Positions 24,297 to 35,674 of a stretch of DNA of 64,000 bases are shown in pieces. Under the pieces are notes generated by a model. That model was given only the letters and a program-made list of their open reading frames with translations, ran no database searches and was not told the origin of the DNA. The first letter of the stretch is position 1; every line of letters starts with the position of its first letter. Source of the stretch: a bacterium (GTDB taxonomy: Bacteria > Pseudomonadota > Alphaproteobacteria > Caulobacterales > Caulobacteraceae). The position numbers and the translations under genes were made by a program. Location: the NCBI GenBank assembly GCA_030824495.1, contig JAVBXP010000048.1, positions 1 to 64,000 of the forward strand, written 5' to 3'.

Positions 24297-27200
24297 TCAC
24301 GGCTGAACCGCTTGTGAACCGCGCAGCGCCTGATAATCGGCGAAGTCCTTCAGCAGCTGATCCATGTTCAGCGAGGTGTCCAGGGTCAGGTCCACCTTGG
24401 TGCCTGACGGCAAGGGCAGCGCCTTGTTCATGAAGTCCCGGCGGATCAGTTCCATGATGGTCAGGCGGATTTCCTGCTTCTGGGGCGGGGTGTGCTCGCC
24501 CTTGATGTGCAGCAGGACGCCCAGCCGCCCGTTGTCGAGGCTGTTCACCTCGGCGTCGAGTTGGTCGAAGGCCAAATGCTCCATGGCCTGGTAGGCGAAC
24601 TCGCTGAAGGCGTTCACCTCGCCGGGCGCGGTGTCGGCCTGGGCCAACGGCACCTGCACGGTGTCGACCGCGCCGCTGATGACCGCCTGCGCCGGCGTCG
24701 TCGAAACCGGGGTCAGGGCCTCGCGCAGAATTGACAGACGCCCGGGCTCGATAGCCGCCAGGGTTCCGCCGGCCACCCGCACCCCTTGGGGCGTCACCTC
24801 GAACGGCACGCGGCCGGTCAGGCGGGCTTCCAGGTCCACGCGATCGCCGAAGGGCGAGGCCTCGACGAGATCCTTGACCTGCACCCCCTGGAAGTTGAGC
24901 ACGCCCTTCCACGAGGCGCCGGCCGTGAATGGCAAGGTGAAGGGCTCGAAGGCCAGGGTCCCGCCCCCGACCGCGAGCTGCGCGCCCTCGACGGTCAGGC
25001 CCTCGCTCGCCAGGCCAAACTTGATGTCGACGTCGGTCAGGGGAACGAGGGTGTTGATCGCCTCGGCCTTGAGGCTCTGGCCCGGCGCGGCGGTCGGCGG
25101 GATCAGGCTGGTGAAAGCCACCTGGCCGGTCAGGCCCACCACCGGTCCCATCGGGCTGACGAAATCCATCCGCTCGACGGTGAGCGTGCCGCCGCTGGAA
25201 GACGTCTCCGGTCCCCAGCCGATATGGCCGCTGAACCCCGCGCGGCCTGTCGCCGGAGAGGCCACGATGGCGGCCATGGGCGAGATGTTGACCGGCTGCA
25301 GCCCGCCTTCCTCGAACACCAGCATGCCGGTGTCGAAGGCCAGGGTCCCACGACCATCGGCCCCGTGGCGCAGATCGGCCTGGCCGAGCTTGCGACCAGC
25401 CAGGTCGCTGACGCTGAGATCGCCGGTCCAGCCGCCGTTCACGGCGCGCACCTCGCCAGAGCCCCGCACCGGACGGAACCGGGTCTCGGCCGCCAGATCA
25501 TCGATACGGGCGCCAGCGATCGCGACGCGGCCACGCATCGCTGCGCCCTTGCCGCGCAGGTCGACCAGGGCGGAAGCCTCCGAGACCCTGGCCTCGAAGG
25601 CCGGCAGGGCGGCGGCGGCCTTGACCACCTCGCCGCGCAGCCGCCATTCGCCATTCTGCATGGAGAACAACGGCGCACCTTTGACCGGGCAGAGTTCGGC
25701 GGCGACCTTATCCAGATCGTTCTCGCCAAGTTCGACATGGGCCGCCGTGATCGGCGCGCAGGCGCTGGCGGTGAAGTCCAGCGCGCCGTTCGCCAGCCGC
25801 AGGTCGCCGGCTTCCTCGAACGTGGCGTCCTGCACAGGCGCAAAGCTGCCGGCCACCTTCACCTGACCGCTGGCGACCAGGCCGTCCGGAGTCAGCCGGT
25901 AGCTGCGGGCGTTGACGCTGGCCTGCGGCAGGCCGCCGCCCGAAACCTTGAGATCGAAGGCCCCAGCGCCATTGGCGTAGATCGCGCCGCCGGCCCGGTA
26001 GAGGGAGGCTTGGCCGCCGCTGTCTGTGCGGATCTTGGCCGGCACGCCAAGGCGAACGGACAGATCCTCGCCCGAGGCGCTGATGGTCAGGGAATTGGCC
26101 GTGAGTTGGAAGCCGGAGGCCGCCTTTTTCAGCGCCGCCGTCGCAGGATCGTCGGCGGAACGGGCCGGCCCCAAGCCCGACCAGGCGCCGCGCGAGGCCA
26201 ACGAGCCCCGCAGCGCAAGATCCAGCCGATGGTCGTCAAAGGCCACCAGCCCGCCGAAGTCGGCGCGGGTGTTTTTGAGTGACAGATCCCCAGCCTGGGC
26301 CGAGGCGGCGGTGATCAGGGTGGTGATCTCGCTGGAGATCACGTCGCCCGCCGAGCGGGTCCAGCGCAGGTCGCTGACGCTCGCCTGAGCCTTGATCCCC
26401 TGCGCCGCGACCCCGGCGCCGCTCAGCTTGGCGGCGCTGGCCTCGAAGGCGCCGTCGCCGGCGAGGGCCAGGGTCTCGAACCAGCCGGTCGACGAGCCGT
26501 CGAACTTCGCCAGCAGCTTGAAGTCCTGCAGCCGGCGATCCCCGGCGCTCAGAACCGCGCCGTCGAGATCCACCCGCGCAATGACCTTGCCCTCACCGCG
26601 CTTCTTCTCGAAGTCGGGATAGGGCCCCTGGGCCGAGAACCGCAGATTGCCGCTGGTGGCGGCCACGCCGCCGGCCGCCAGATCCTTGACCGGCGCGGTC
26701 AGCAGAATGTCGACCCGGTTGCGATTGGTGATCAGCAGGAGCTGCGAAGGACCGGTCGAGGCGCTGAGCCCGTCACCCTTCAGCACCGCCGGATCGAAGC
26801 GGGCGTCGAGCGCCATCAGCTTGCCGTGCTCCATCCGGCCATTGGCGCGGGCGGTGAGCGGGGCATAGTCGGTGGCCAGACGGACAACGCCTTCGCGGAC
26901 CTCGATCCGCGGCTTCGGCGCCCCGGCCTGCGGCGGCCGCTTGGCGAATTCCTCGATCAGCGGATCGAGCGAGCCAAGGCTGAATTTGCCGCCCTTGAGG
27001 CTGGCGCGCACGATCGGGCGGTGCAGCGTGACCGAGGCGACCTCGATCCCGAGCGGCCGCCCGGCCCAGAAGCCCGTGAGCCCGTAGTGGATCTCGACCA
27101 GATCGGCGGTGACGTCGGGATCGCGCTCGGCGCCCACGCGGACGCGCGCGGAAAAGCCGCCTAATTCGAAGCGCCGGAATTGCACCTCGGCGGGAATGCC

Positions 27201-27377
27201 GCGGGCCTCCAGCCAGCCGATCAGAATCTCGCGGGCGATGATCCGGCGGGTGACATAGACACTGGTTCCGGCCACGACGGCGACCAAGGCCACGACGGCC
27301 AAGGCCGTGCGCCTTCGCCGCCACCGGCGTCGGGTCGCCCTGGGTGGCGGCGAAGGATCGGTATCAGAATCGGTCAA
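24297..27377 (-). CDS. ydbH: YdbH-like AsmA-family intermembrane lipid-transport protein
   Basis: 1026 residues. A basic start (RRRWRRRRTA) and one transmembrane helix (about 25-45) anchor the protein in the inner membrane. The rest is a very long repeated beta-strand region of the AsmA/TamB/YdbH kind, which forms a hydrophobic groove spanning the periplasm. The C-terminal part (about 720-1010, with FAYQAMEHLAFDQLDAEVNSLDNGRL) is the YdbH-specific domain. E. coli YdbH has about 880 residues, so this one is longer. It heads the operon ydbH-ynbE-ydbL, which maintains outer-membrane phospholipid supply. The start is the only well-placed ATG; the upstream 71 bases separate it from the SDR gene. 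Confidence 0.92.
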   Translation of the reverse strand: MTDSDTDPSPPPRATRRRWRRRRTALAVVALVAVVAGTSVYVTRRIIAREILIGWLEARGIPAEVQFRRFELGGFSARVRVGAERDPDVTADLVEIHYGLTGFWAGRPLGIEVASVTLHRPIVRASLKGGKFSLGSLDPLIEEFAKRPPQAGAPKPRIEVREGVVRLATDYAPLTARANGRMEHGKLMALDARFDPAVLKGDGLSASTGPSQLLLITNRNRVDILLTAPVKDLAAGGVAATSGNLRFSAQGPYPDFEKKRGEGKVIARVDLDGAVLSAGDRRLQDFKLLAKFDGSSTGWFETLALAGDGAFEASAAKLSGAGVAAQGIKAQASVSDLRWTRSAGDVISSEITTLITAASAQAGDLSLKNTRADFGGLVAFDDHRLDLALRGSLASRGAWSGLGPARSADDPATAALKKAASGFQLTANSLTISASGEDLSVRLGVPAKIRTDSGGQASLYRAGGAIYANGAGAFDLKVSGGGLPQASVNARSYRLTPDGLVASGQVKVAGSFAPVQDATFEEAGDLRLANGALDFTASACAPITAAHVELGENDLDKVAAELCPVKGAPLFSMQNGEWRLRGEVVKAAAALPAFEARVSEASALVDLRGKGAAMRGRVAIAGARIDDLAAETRFRPVRGSGEVRAVNGGWTGDLSVSDLAGRKLGQADLRHGADGRGTLAFDTGMLVFEEGGLQPVNISPMAAIVASPATGRAGFSGHIGWGPETSSSGGTLTVERMDFVSPMGPVVGLTGQVAFTSLIPPTAAPGQSLKAEAINTLVPLTDVDIKFGLASEGLTVEGAQLAVGGGTLAFEPFTLPFTAGASWKGVLNFQGVQVKDLVEASPFGDRVDLEARLTGRVPFEVTPQGVRVAGGTLAAIEPGRLSILREALTPVSTTPAQAVISGAVDTVQVPLAQADTAPGEVNAFSEFAYQAMEHLAFDQLDAEVNSLDNGRLGVLLHIKGEHTPPQKQEIRLTIMELIRRDFMNKALPLPSGTKVDLTLDTSLNMDQLLKDFADYQALRGSQAVQP

Positions 27378-27448
27378 ACGGGACGACGTCGGCTGCTTTG
27401 GGTCAGGTCATAACGCAAAACAGCCGAAAGCGTGGCCGTTCGGAAGTT

Positions 27449-28225
27449 TTAAAGTCCGCCGAGGGTCGCCAGGGCGACGCCGCCGTCCACCGCGATGGTT
27501 TCGCCAACCACATAGTCGCCAGCGCGGCTGGCCAGATAGATCGCGGCCGCGGCCATGTCCTCGTCCCGGCCGATGCGGCGCGAGGGGATGCGCTTGGCGA
27601 TTTCGTCGCCCTGATCGCGGGCCACGCGGTTCATTTCCGAGGCGAAGGCGCCGGGCGCGATGCCGGTGACGTTGATCGAATCCTTGATGAGCTCGGCGGC
27701 CATCCGGCGGGTCAGATAGATCAGCCCCGACTTGGACGCGTGGTAGGAATAGGTCTCCTGCGGATTGAGGCGGATGCCGTCGATCGAGCAGATGTTGATG
27801 ACCTTGGCCGGCTGGTCGTGGCTGGCGGCGGCCTTCAGGGCGCCGTGCAGGGCCTGGGTCAGGAAGAACGGCGACTTCAGGTTCAGGTCCATGACCTTGT
27901 CCCAGCCGCTTTCCGGGAATTCATCGAAGGGCGCGCCCCAGGCCGCGCCGGCGTTGTTGACCAGGATGTCGAGCTTGGGCTCGGCGTCGCTCAGCCGCTT
28001 AGCCAAGGCCTTGCAGCCCTCGACCGTCGAGACGTCCTGCGGCAGCGAGATGCAGTTTTCGCCAAGCTCGGCGGCCGCTTCGTCGCAGGCCCCGGGCTTG
28101 CGCGACGAGATGTAGACCTTGGCGCCTTGGTCGATGAAACCCTTGGCGATCATCTTGCCGATGCCGCGCGAGCCGCCGGTGACGAGAGCCACCCGGCCCT
28201 CCAACGAGAACAGTCCCTGAGCCAT
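27449..28225 (-). CDS. Short-chain dehydrogenase/reductase
   Basis: 258 residues, classical SDR. Cofactor loop GGSRGIG (17-23), NNAG at 90-93, catalytic Ser147, Tyr161 and Lys165 (YHASK). The C-terminal DGGVALATLGGL is common in fatty-acyl or hydroxyacid reductases. It shares the strand with ydbH, 71 bases upstream. It diverges from the fadJ-like gene across 173 bases, a likely shared promoter region, so it may belong to the beta-oxidation set. NAD or NADP preference is not certain: the R in SRKP after the second strand is compatible with NADP. Confidence 0.92.
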   Translation of the reverse strand: MAQGLFSLEGRVALVTGGSRGIGKMIAKGFIDQGAKVYISSRKPGACDEAAAELGENCISLPQDVSTVEGCKALAKRLSDAEPKLDILVNNAGAAWGAPFDEFPESGWDKVMDLNLKSPFFLTQALHGALKAAASHDQPAKVINICSIDGIRLNPQETYSYHASKSGLIYLTRRMAAELIKDSINVTGIAPGAFASEMNRVARDQGDEIAKRIPSRRIGRDEDMAAAAIYLASRAGDYVVGETIAVDGGVALATLGGL

Positions 28226-28398
28226 GTGTTGCTTCCCCTAAGGTGATCGTTGCTAGGCGTTATGAACCCCCGTTCGGCGTCCGGAAACCCAAAGGATTTT
28301 TGACTCGCGCCGGCTTGGCGGGGCCTGTAAACAACCGTTTGAATCGAGGGTGGCCACGTCCACGAGCCGCCCCTCTCCAATCAGTCGAGGATGCGCAA

Positions 28399-30480
<2,082 letters not shown>

Positions 30481-30489
30481 AATCTCCGC

Positions 30490-30590
30490 TCATCCCGGCG
30501 AAGGCCGGGACCCAGATACATCCACCGAATTTCGGACTCTCTTGCCGCTACCGAACTCTACGATCTGGGCCCCGGCTTTCGCCGGGGTGA
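30490..30590. repeat. Palindromic interspersed repeat, family B
   Basis: TCATCCCGGCGAAGGCCGGGACCCAGAT and a matching complementary arm, ATCTGGGCCCCGGCTTTCGCCGGGGTGA, enclose about 45 bases of other sequence. Both arms are themselves hairpin-forming. This is the widespread proteobacterial 'CCCGGCGAAGGCCGGG' intergenic repeat, here between the beta-oxidation pair. Confidence 0.75.
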
Positions 30591-30643
30591 CCGGGCCGGG
30601 GGTTCAAGCTCCTACCTTCCTCCCCAATCTAGGACACTCTTTC

Positions 30644-31846
30644 ATGCGTGAAGCCGTCATCGTCTCCACAGCCCGCACCCCGATCGGCAAGGCCTATCGC
30701 GGCGCGTTCAACAACACCTCGGGCGCCGAGCTCGGCGGCCACGTGATCCGCGCCGCGGTCGAACGCGCTGGCGTCGATCCGGGCGAAATCGACGACGTGG
30801 TCATGGGCGTGGCCCTGCAACAGGGCTCGACCGGCAACAACATCGCCCGCCAAGCCGCCCTGCGCGCCGGCCTGCCGAACACCGTCTCGGGCATGACGCT
30901 CGACCGCCAGTGCTCCTCGGGCCTGATGGGCATCGCCACGGCCGCCAAGTACATCATCAACGACGGCGCGACGGTCGCCATCGGTGGCGGTCTGGAGTCG
31001 ATCAGCCTGGTGCAGAACGACAAGATGAACCGCTATCGCACCAGCGATAAGTGGCTCAACGAGCACGTGCCGGAAATCCACACCTCGATGATCGAGACCG
31101 CCGAGATCGTGGCCGACCGCTACGGCATCAGCCGCGAAGCCCAGGACGAATACGCCCTGCAGTCGCAGCAGCGCACCGCCGCGGCCCAGGCCGCCGGCGT
31201 GTTCAACGCCGAACTCGCGCCGCTGACCTCGATCATGATGGTGCAGAACAAGGAAACCGGTGAGTTTTCCGAGAAGGAAGTCACCCTGACCCAGGACGAG
31301 GGCAACCGTCCGCAGACGACCCTGGCCGACCTGCAGAAGCTGGCCCCGGTCTTCAAGGGCGGCATCTTCGTCAAGGAAGGCAAGTTCGTCACCGCCGGCA
31401 ACGCCTCGCAGCTGTCCGACGGCGCCGCCGCCGTGGTGCTGATGGAACGCAAAGAAGCTGAAAAGCGCGGCCTGACCCCGCTCGGCGCTTATCGCGGTAT
31501 GGCCGTGGCCGGCTGCGGTCCGGAAGAAATGGGCATCGGCCCGGTCTTCGCGATCCCGAAGCTGCTGGCCCGCAACGGCCTGACCATCGACGACATCGAC
31601 ATGTGGGAACTGAACGAGGCGTTCGCCTCGCAGGTCCTGTACTGCCGCGACAAGCTGGGCATCGACCCGGCGAAGTACAATGTCTCGGGCGGCGCCATCT
31701 CGATCGGCCACCCCTACGGCATGACCGGCGCGCGTGCGACTGGCCACATCATGCATGAAGGCAAGCGTCGCGGCGCCAAGTACGGCGTCGTCACCATGTG
31801 CGTCGGCGGCGGTATGGGCGCGGCCGGCCTGTTCGAAATCTTCTAG
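30644..31846 (+). CDS. Acetyl-CoA C-acyltransferase (FadA-like thiolase)
   Basis: 400 residues. Catalytic Cys90 is in DRQCSSG, and the C-terminal pair His ([16 protein letters not shown]) and Cys ([13 protein letters not shown]) is intact. This is a condensing/cleaving thiolase of the FadA type, releasing acetyl-CoA from 3-ketoacyl-CoA. It follows the hydratase/dehydrogenase fusion; the family B repeat lies between. The protein has no signal peptide and is cytoplasmic. The ATG at 30644 gives the standard [16 protein letters not shown] start, while the frame open to 30542 runs through the repeat. A terminator lies 48 bases after the stop. Confidence 0.95.
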   Translation: MREAVIVSTARTPIGKAYRGAFNNTSGAELGGHVIRAAVERAGVDPGEIDDVVMGVALQQGSTGNNIARQAALRAGLPNTVSGMTLDRQCSSGLMGIATAAKYIINDGATVAIGGGLESISLVQNDKMNRYRTSDKWLNEHVPEIHTSMIETAEIVADRYGISREAQDEYALQSQQRTAAAQAAGVFNAELAPLTSIMMVQNKETGEFSEKEVTLTQDEGNRPQTTLADLQKLAPVFKGGIFVKEGKFVTAGNASQLSDGAAAVVLMERKEAEKRGLTPLGAYRGMAVAGCGPEEMGIGPVFAIPKLLARNGLTIDDIDMWELNEAFASQVLYCRDKLGIDPAKYNVSGGAISIGHPYGMTGARATGHIMHEGKRRGAKYGVVTMCVGGGMGAAGLFEIF

Positions 31847-31893
31847 GTTTCAACGGCTTCACGACCTGAGATAGGTCACGGCGATATGTGACG

Positions 31894-31925
31894 AAGGGTC
31901 GCCCCCACGGGGCGGCCCTTTTTCT
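31894..31925 (+). terminator. Intrinsic terminator after the beta-oxidation thiolase
   Basis: A GC stem (AAGGGTCGCCCC pairing with GGGGCGGCCCTT, one G-T pair) with a small loop, followed by TTTTTCTTT on the plus strand. Confidence 0.85.
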
Positions 31926-32066
31926 TTGGTGAATCAACGAGAAAGCATGCTGAGATACCAATTCGATACAACCAGCATGGGAAGAGCATTGCACGCTTCT
32001 TGCAGTGCGGTAGTAGCACACCCAATTGTTGCGTCGCAGCATTCCAGTCTGACACAGGTCCCGCTC

Positions 32067-33158
32067 GTGTTTTCCCAGATCCGTAAGTTCGTTCTCCCGA
32101 TCGCCGCCATTGGGGCCATCGCTTCGGCGTCGCCGGCTCTGGCCGACGCCAATGTCGGCCTTCAGGTCATGCGCGAGTACAACCTCACCGTCCTGGGGAA
32201 CCTGAAGTCCAGTTCTGAGGTCGAGGGCCGCACCTTCGTCGGCGGCAACCTCACCGGCAACTCGTCGAACTACTTCATCAAAGGGAACAAGGCTCCGGTC
32301 TCGGCCGCGCCCGGCCTGACCGTCGTCGGCAGCGTGAGCGGCGGGACCAAGCAGCTTAACAACAGCTCCGGCGCTCTGATCGGCGGCTCGATGTCGAGCG
32401 GCCTCAACCTGAACGGCGGCAACCAAACCGTGACGATCGGCGGTTCGGCGTCGAACATCAACGGCAGCAAGGGCAGCACCGTCCAGATCGGCGGCGCGGC
32501 CAGCGGCAATATGAACAAGAACGGTGGGACGATCCAATCGAACCTCGGCCTGCCCGGCTTCACGGCCGGCCTGCAGGTCCAGGCCACCGACTATGCACTC
32601 GGCGTGAAGGACCTGTCGGCATACCTGGCTGGACTGACCCCGACGGACCAGGTCAGCTTCCCGCTGCAGAACCGCATCCAGTTCTCGCCCGCCACCGGCG
32701 GCGGCAAGCTGGCCGTGTTCGACCTGGCCGACACCAGCGTCTTCAACAAGGTCGGCGAGATCCAGTTCCTGACCAAGGGCTTTGACACCATCGTGGTCAA
32801 TGTCGGCGGCAAGGACGCCAAGATCGCCAAGAACTTTATCGGCAATAACAGCGGCCTCGGCGAGCATGTGATCTGGAACTTCTACGAAGCTCAGACCGTC
32901 GATTTCGGCTCCAACAGCTTCTACGGCTCGGTGCTCGCGCCTTACGCCGCGGGCAAGATCGGCAACTTCATCGAAGGCTCGGCCGTGTTCGGCAGCCTGG
33001 AACAGAACGGCGAGATCCACCTCGGGGGCTTCGCCGGCAATCTCCAGGTCCTGCAGTCGGTCGTGCCGGAACCGGCCACCTGGGCGATGATGATCATCGG
33101 CTTTGGCCTCATCGGCTCGACCATCCGCCGCCGCAACCGCGTGGCGCTCGCCGCCTAA
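32067..33158 (+). CDS. Choice-of-anchor A family protein with PEPxxWA-CTERM sorting signal
   Basis: 363 residues from GTG 32067. A signal peptide (VFSQIRKFVLPIAAIGAIASASPALAD) opens the protein. A repeated, Gly/Asn-rich beta region follows (VGGNLTGNS, GSMSSGLNLNGGN, GGSASNINGSK), then VIWNFYEAQTVDFG and the segment YGSVLAPYA, which define the choice-of-anchor A family. The C-terminus has PEPATWAMMIIGFGLIGSTIRRR, a sorting signal: PEP box, hydrophobic helix and basic tail. It should be exported and processed by an exosortase-type enzyme (not in this window) for envelope or exopolysaccharide attachment. The GTG is chosen because the region from 31926 holds the terminator's end and needs to fit a promoter. 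Confidence 0.88.
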   Translation: MFSQIRKFVLPIAAIGAIASASPALADANVGLQVMREYNLTVLGNLKSSSEVEGRTFVGGNLTGNSSNYFIKGNKAPVSAAPGLTVVGSVSGGTKQLNNSSGALIGGSMSSGLNLNGGNQTVTIGGSASNINGSKGSTVQIGGAASGNMNKNGGTIQSNLGLPGFTAGLQVQATDYALGVKDLSAYLAGLTPTDQVSFPLQNRIQFSPATGGGKLAVFDLADTSVFNKVGEIQFLTKGFDTIVVNVGGKDAKIAKNFIGNNSGLGEHVIWNFYEAQTVDFGSNSFYGSVLAPYAAGKIGNFIEGSAVFGSLEQNGEIHLGGFAGNLQVLQSVVPEPATWAMMIIGFGLIGSTIRRRNRVALAA

Positions 33159-33275
33159 ATTCGCGGCTATCGATTAGGGCGGCCCTGCTAGTGAGATCAA
33201 TTCTCGCTTGGCGGGGCATTCGCCGCTAGGCTCCCGGCGGGGTTCCCAGAGGGCCTCGTCTGGATCCGCACTTTA

Positions 33276-34604
33276 ATGATCGTCTTCGCCTCGGCCGTCG
33301 TGCTCCTGCTTCTGGTGCTCAACGGCCTGTTCGCCATGTCCGAATTGGCCGTGGTGTCCTCCCGACGCGCGAAGCTGCAAAGCCGGGCCGAACGGGGCGA
33401 CAAGGGCGCGGCAGCCGCGCTCCGCCTATCTGAAAATCCCACTCGCTTCCTGGCCGCTGTCCAGGTCGGCATCACCCTGATCGGCATTCTGTCGGGCGCC
33501 TATGGCCAGGCGACCATCGCCGGTGAACTCGACCTGATGCTCGAGACCATTCCCGCCCTGCACGACTATTCCGAGCTGATCTCTACGGCCGTGGTGGTCG
33601 TGATCATCACCTATCTGTCGCTGATCGTCGGCGAACTGGTGCCCAAGCGCTTCGCCATGGCCTTCCCGGAGACCATCGCCTCGCTGGTCGCCCGCCCCCT
33701 GACCGTGATGGCCAAGGCGATGGGTCCGTTCGTCACCTTGCTGACTGCGTCCACGGTCGGCGTCCTGCGCCTGCTGGGCATCCGCGACCAACGCGGCGAG
33801 AAGATCACCCAGGAAGAGGTCGAGAGCGCCCTGGCCGAAGGCGCCAGCGCCGGCCTGATCGAACCCCAGGAACAGGCGATGATCGGCGAGGTCCTGCGCC
33901 TCGGCGACCGCCAGGTCCGCGTCGCCATGACCCCGCGCCGCGACGTCTATTGGATCTCGCTCGCCGACACGCCCGAGCAACAGAAGGAAGACATCCGCGC
34001 CTGTCCCTATTCGCGGATCGTTGTCACCAGCGGGAACGACGTCGAAGAGCCGGTAGGCGTGATCCACAAGAACGACGTGCTGGACGCCGTGCTCGACGGC
34101 ACGCCGCTGGACATCGCCAAGATCATGGCGACCCCGCTCTACATCGTCGAAAGCACTTCGCTGCTGCGCGCCTTCGACCTGCTGAAGCAGACGCCGTTGC
34201 ATATGGCTCTGGTCGTCGATGAGTTCGGAGCCCTTGAAGGCGTCGTCACCCCGACCGACCTGCTGGAGATGATCGCCGGCGACTTTGACGAGGGCCACGA
34301 CGCCGAGAACCCAACCACCATCCTGCGCCGTGAAGACGGCAGCTTCCTGGTGGACGGCCGGGCCGATGTCGAGGACCTTGCCAAGGCGCTGAGCGCCGAC
34401 TTCAGCGAGACCTCGCACTTCCATACGGTCGCCGGCCTCGTCCTGCACGAGGTCGGGCGCTTGCCTACCGAGGGCGACGTGTTCGAGATCGGCGGCTATC
34501 GCGTCGAGGTGATCGACATGGATGACCGCCGGATCGACAAGCTGTTGTTCAGCAAGCTGGCCGATCCCGACGAGCCCTCGCTGACCGACATCCTGTCGTC
34601 CTAA
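33276..34604 (+). CDS. CNNM/HlyC-CorC family membrane protein with CBS pair
   Basis: 442 residues. Residues 1-145 are the CNNM transmembrane domain (about four helices, with GLFAMSELAVVSSRRAKL and TLIGILSGAYG). Two CBS domains lie at about 215-335 (MTPRRDVYWISL and the VEEPVGVIHKNDVLD type), and a CorC/HlyC domain ends the protein (about 350-435, SFLVDGRADVEDL, EVGRLPTEGDVFEIGGYRVEV). These proteins are linked to Mg2+/Co2+ efflux or homeostasis. The start ATG follows a weak SD; the promoter would lie in the 117-base gap. Nothing else nearby relates to metal transport. Confidence 0.9.
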   Translation: MIVFASAVVLLLLVLNGLFAMSELAVVSSRRAKLQSRAERGDKGAAAALRLSENPTRFLAAVQVGITLIGILSGAYGQATIAGELDLMLETIPALHDYSELISTAVVVVIITYLSLIVGELVPKRFAMAFPETIASLVARPLTVMAKAMGPFVTLLTASTVGVLRLLGIRDQRGEKITQEEVESALAEGASAGLIEPQEQAMIGEVLRLGDRQVRVAMTPRRDVYWISLADTPEQQKEDIRACPYSRIVVTSGNDVEEPVGVIHKNDVLDAVLDGTPLDIAKIMATPLYIVESTSLLRAFDLLKQTPLHMALVVDEFGALEGVVTPTDLLEMIAGDFDEGHDAENPTTILRREDGSFLVDGRADVEDLAKALSADFSETSHFHTVAGLVLHEVGRLPTEGDVFEIGGYRVEVIDMDDRRIDKLLFSKLADPDEPSLTDILSS

Positions 34605-34702
34605 GCGCCCCTCCAAGGTCAAGCTCGGCAACAGTTCCTTCATGATGAACGGGTGAAGTCATGCCCCATGACGGGGGGGCCTCTTTAGTTGGAGGGTCCG
34701 TC

Positions 34703-35602
34703 ATGGACTTCACGATCAGGCTGGGCCTCGCGGCCGCAGCCACCGCTATCCTATTGGCCGGCTGCGCGGCCACGCCGCCGTCGCAACGGGGCGCCGCCCA
34801 GGCGGTCCGCGCCGATCGGCAGATCGAGGCCCAGGCCAGCGCCTTCGAGGCGTTCATGCGCAACGCCCGCGCCATCGACGACAAGTTCTCGGGCCCCGCC
34901 GCGGTCAATGAGGGCCTGCGGATTGGCGCGGCCTATGATCCCAAGCAGATGGAGGCCGGCATGATCGCCTATGCCGCCGTCGCGGCCTTGCAGGATCCGA
35001 AATTCGTGGCCGGCGTCCGCAAGGCCGGCAAGGACGGGCAATTGGCCAAGCGGCTGGTCGCGCGGCCCGACCTAGCCACCACCCTGCCCGGCGCGGACTC
35101 CGGCGCCGCACGCGCCAACGCCGCCCTCTATCGCCAGGGCGAGGCGCTGAACGCCAGCGGCTTGCGGGTGAAGAAGGTCTCCTACAGCGTCCAACACCAA
35201 GCCTGGTCCCAGGTCTTCGTGCCCGACGCCAAGGCGCGCCTGACCAGGGTCAAGCAGATCTCCAGCGCCGGCTATCGCCCGGTCGCCGGTGACGAAGCCC
35301 GGCTCTATGCCGCGGTTTCCGACGGCGGTCGGCGCGGCGGGCCGGCAAGCCCGGTCGTCACGCGCGGCCTGGCGGTGGCGGCGCTGACCGTGCTGGGCGA
35401 CGGAGCCAAGGCCAAGAGCCTGCTCAACGAGCCCAAGAGCGGCATGTGCCTGCGGGTCGCCAAGCTGAACCTCTATCAGTGCCTGGCCAGCGCCGGCCCC
35501 TATTATGAGGACATCTATTGCCTGGCCATGCACGGCATGATGGAGCCGAGCAGCTGCGCGACCAGGGCGTCCGGCGCGCCAATTCGCACCGCCCAGCGAT
35601 AG
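34703..35602 (+). CDS. Lipoprotein of unknown function, 299 aa
   Basis: The ATG at 34703 follows GGAGGG by 6 bases and gives a lipoprotein signal ending LAGC (Cys near 17). The mature part is mostly helical, with a conserved-looking C-terminal set of cysteines (GMCLRVAKLNLYQCLASAGPYYEDIYCLAMHGMMEPSSCA) that may form disulfides. I do not recognise a family. It lies between the CNNM-family gene and a proline-rich membrane protein, all on the plus strand with gaps of about 70-100 bases, so they may share a transcript. An in-frame start at 34661 adds no recognised sequence. Confidence 0.75.
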   Translation: MDFTIRLGLAAAATAILLAGCAATPPSQRGAAQAVRADRQIEAQASAFEAFMRNARAIDDKFSGPAAVNEGLRIGAAYDPKQMEAGMIAYAAVAALQDPKFVAGVRKAGKDGQLAKRLVARPDLATTLPGADSGAARANAALYRQGEALNASGLRVKKVSYSVQHQAWSQVFVPDAKARLTRVKQISSAGYRPVAGDEARLYAAVSDGGRRGGPASPVVTRGLAVAALTVLGDGAKAKSLLNEPKSGMCLRVAKLNLYQCLASAGPYYEDIYCLAMHGMMEPSSCATRASGAPIRTAQR

Positions 35603-35674
35603 TCGGCGCCTAACAACCGTCGAAGTCTGGACTAAAGTCGCGCGGCGCCAACCGACCGGCGCTGGAGATCGCCG

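Noticed and set aside
31791..33020. A 409-codon minus-strand frame over the choice-of-anchor protein
   Set aside because: It spans a strong terminator and another gene's end, and its product has no family features.
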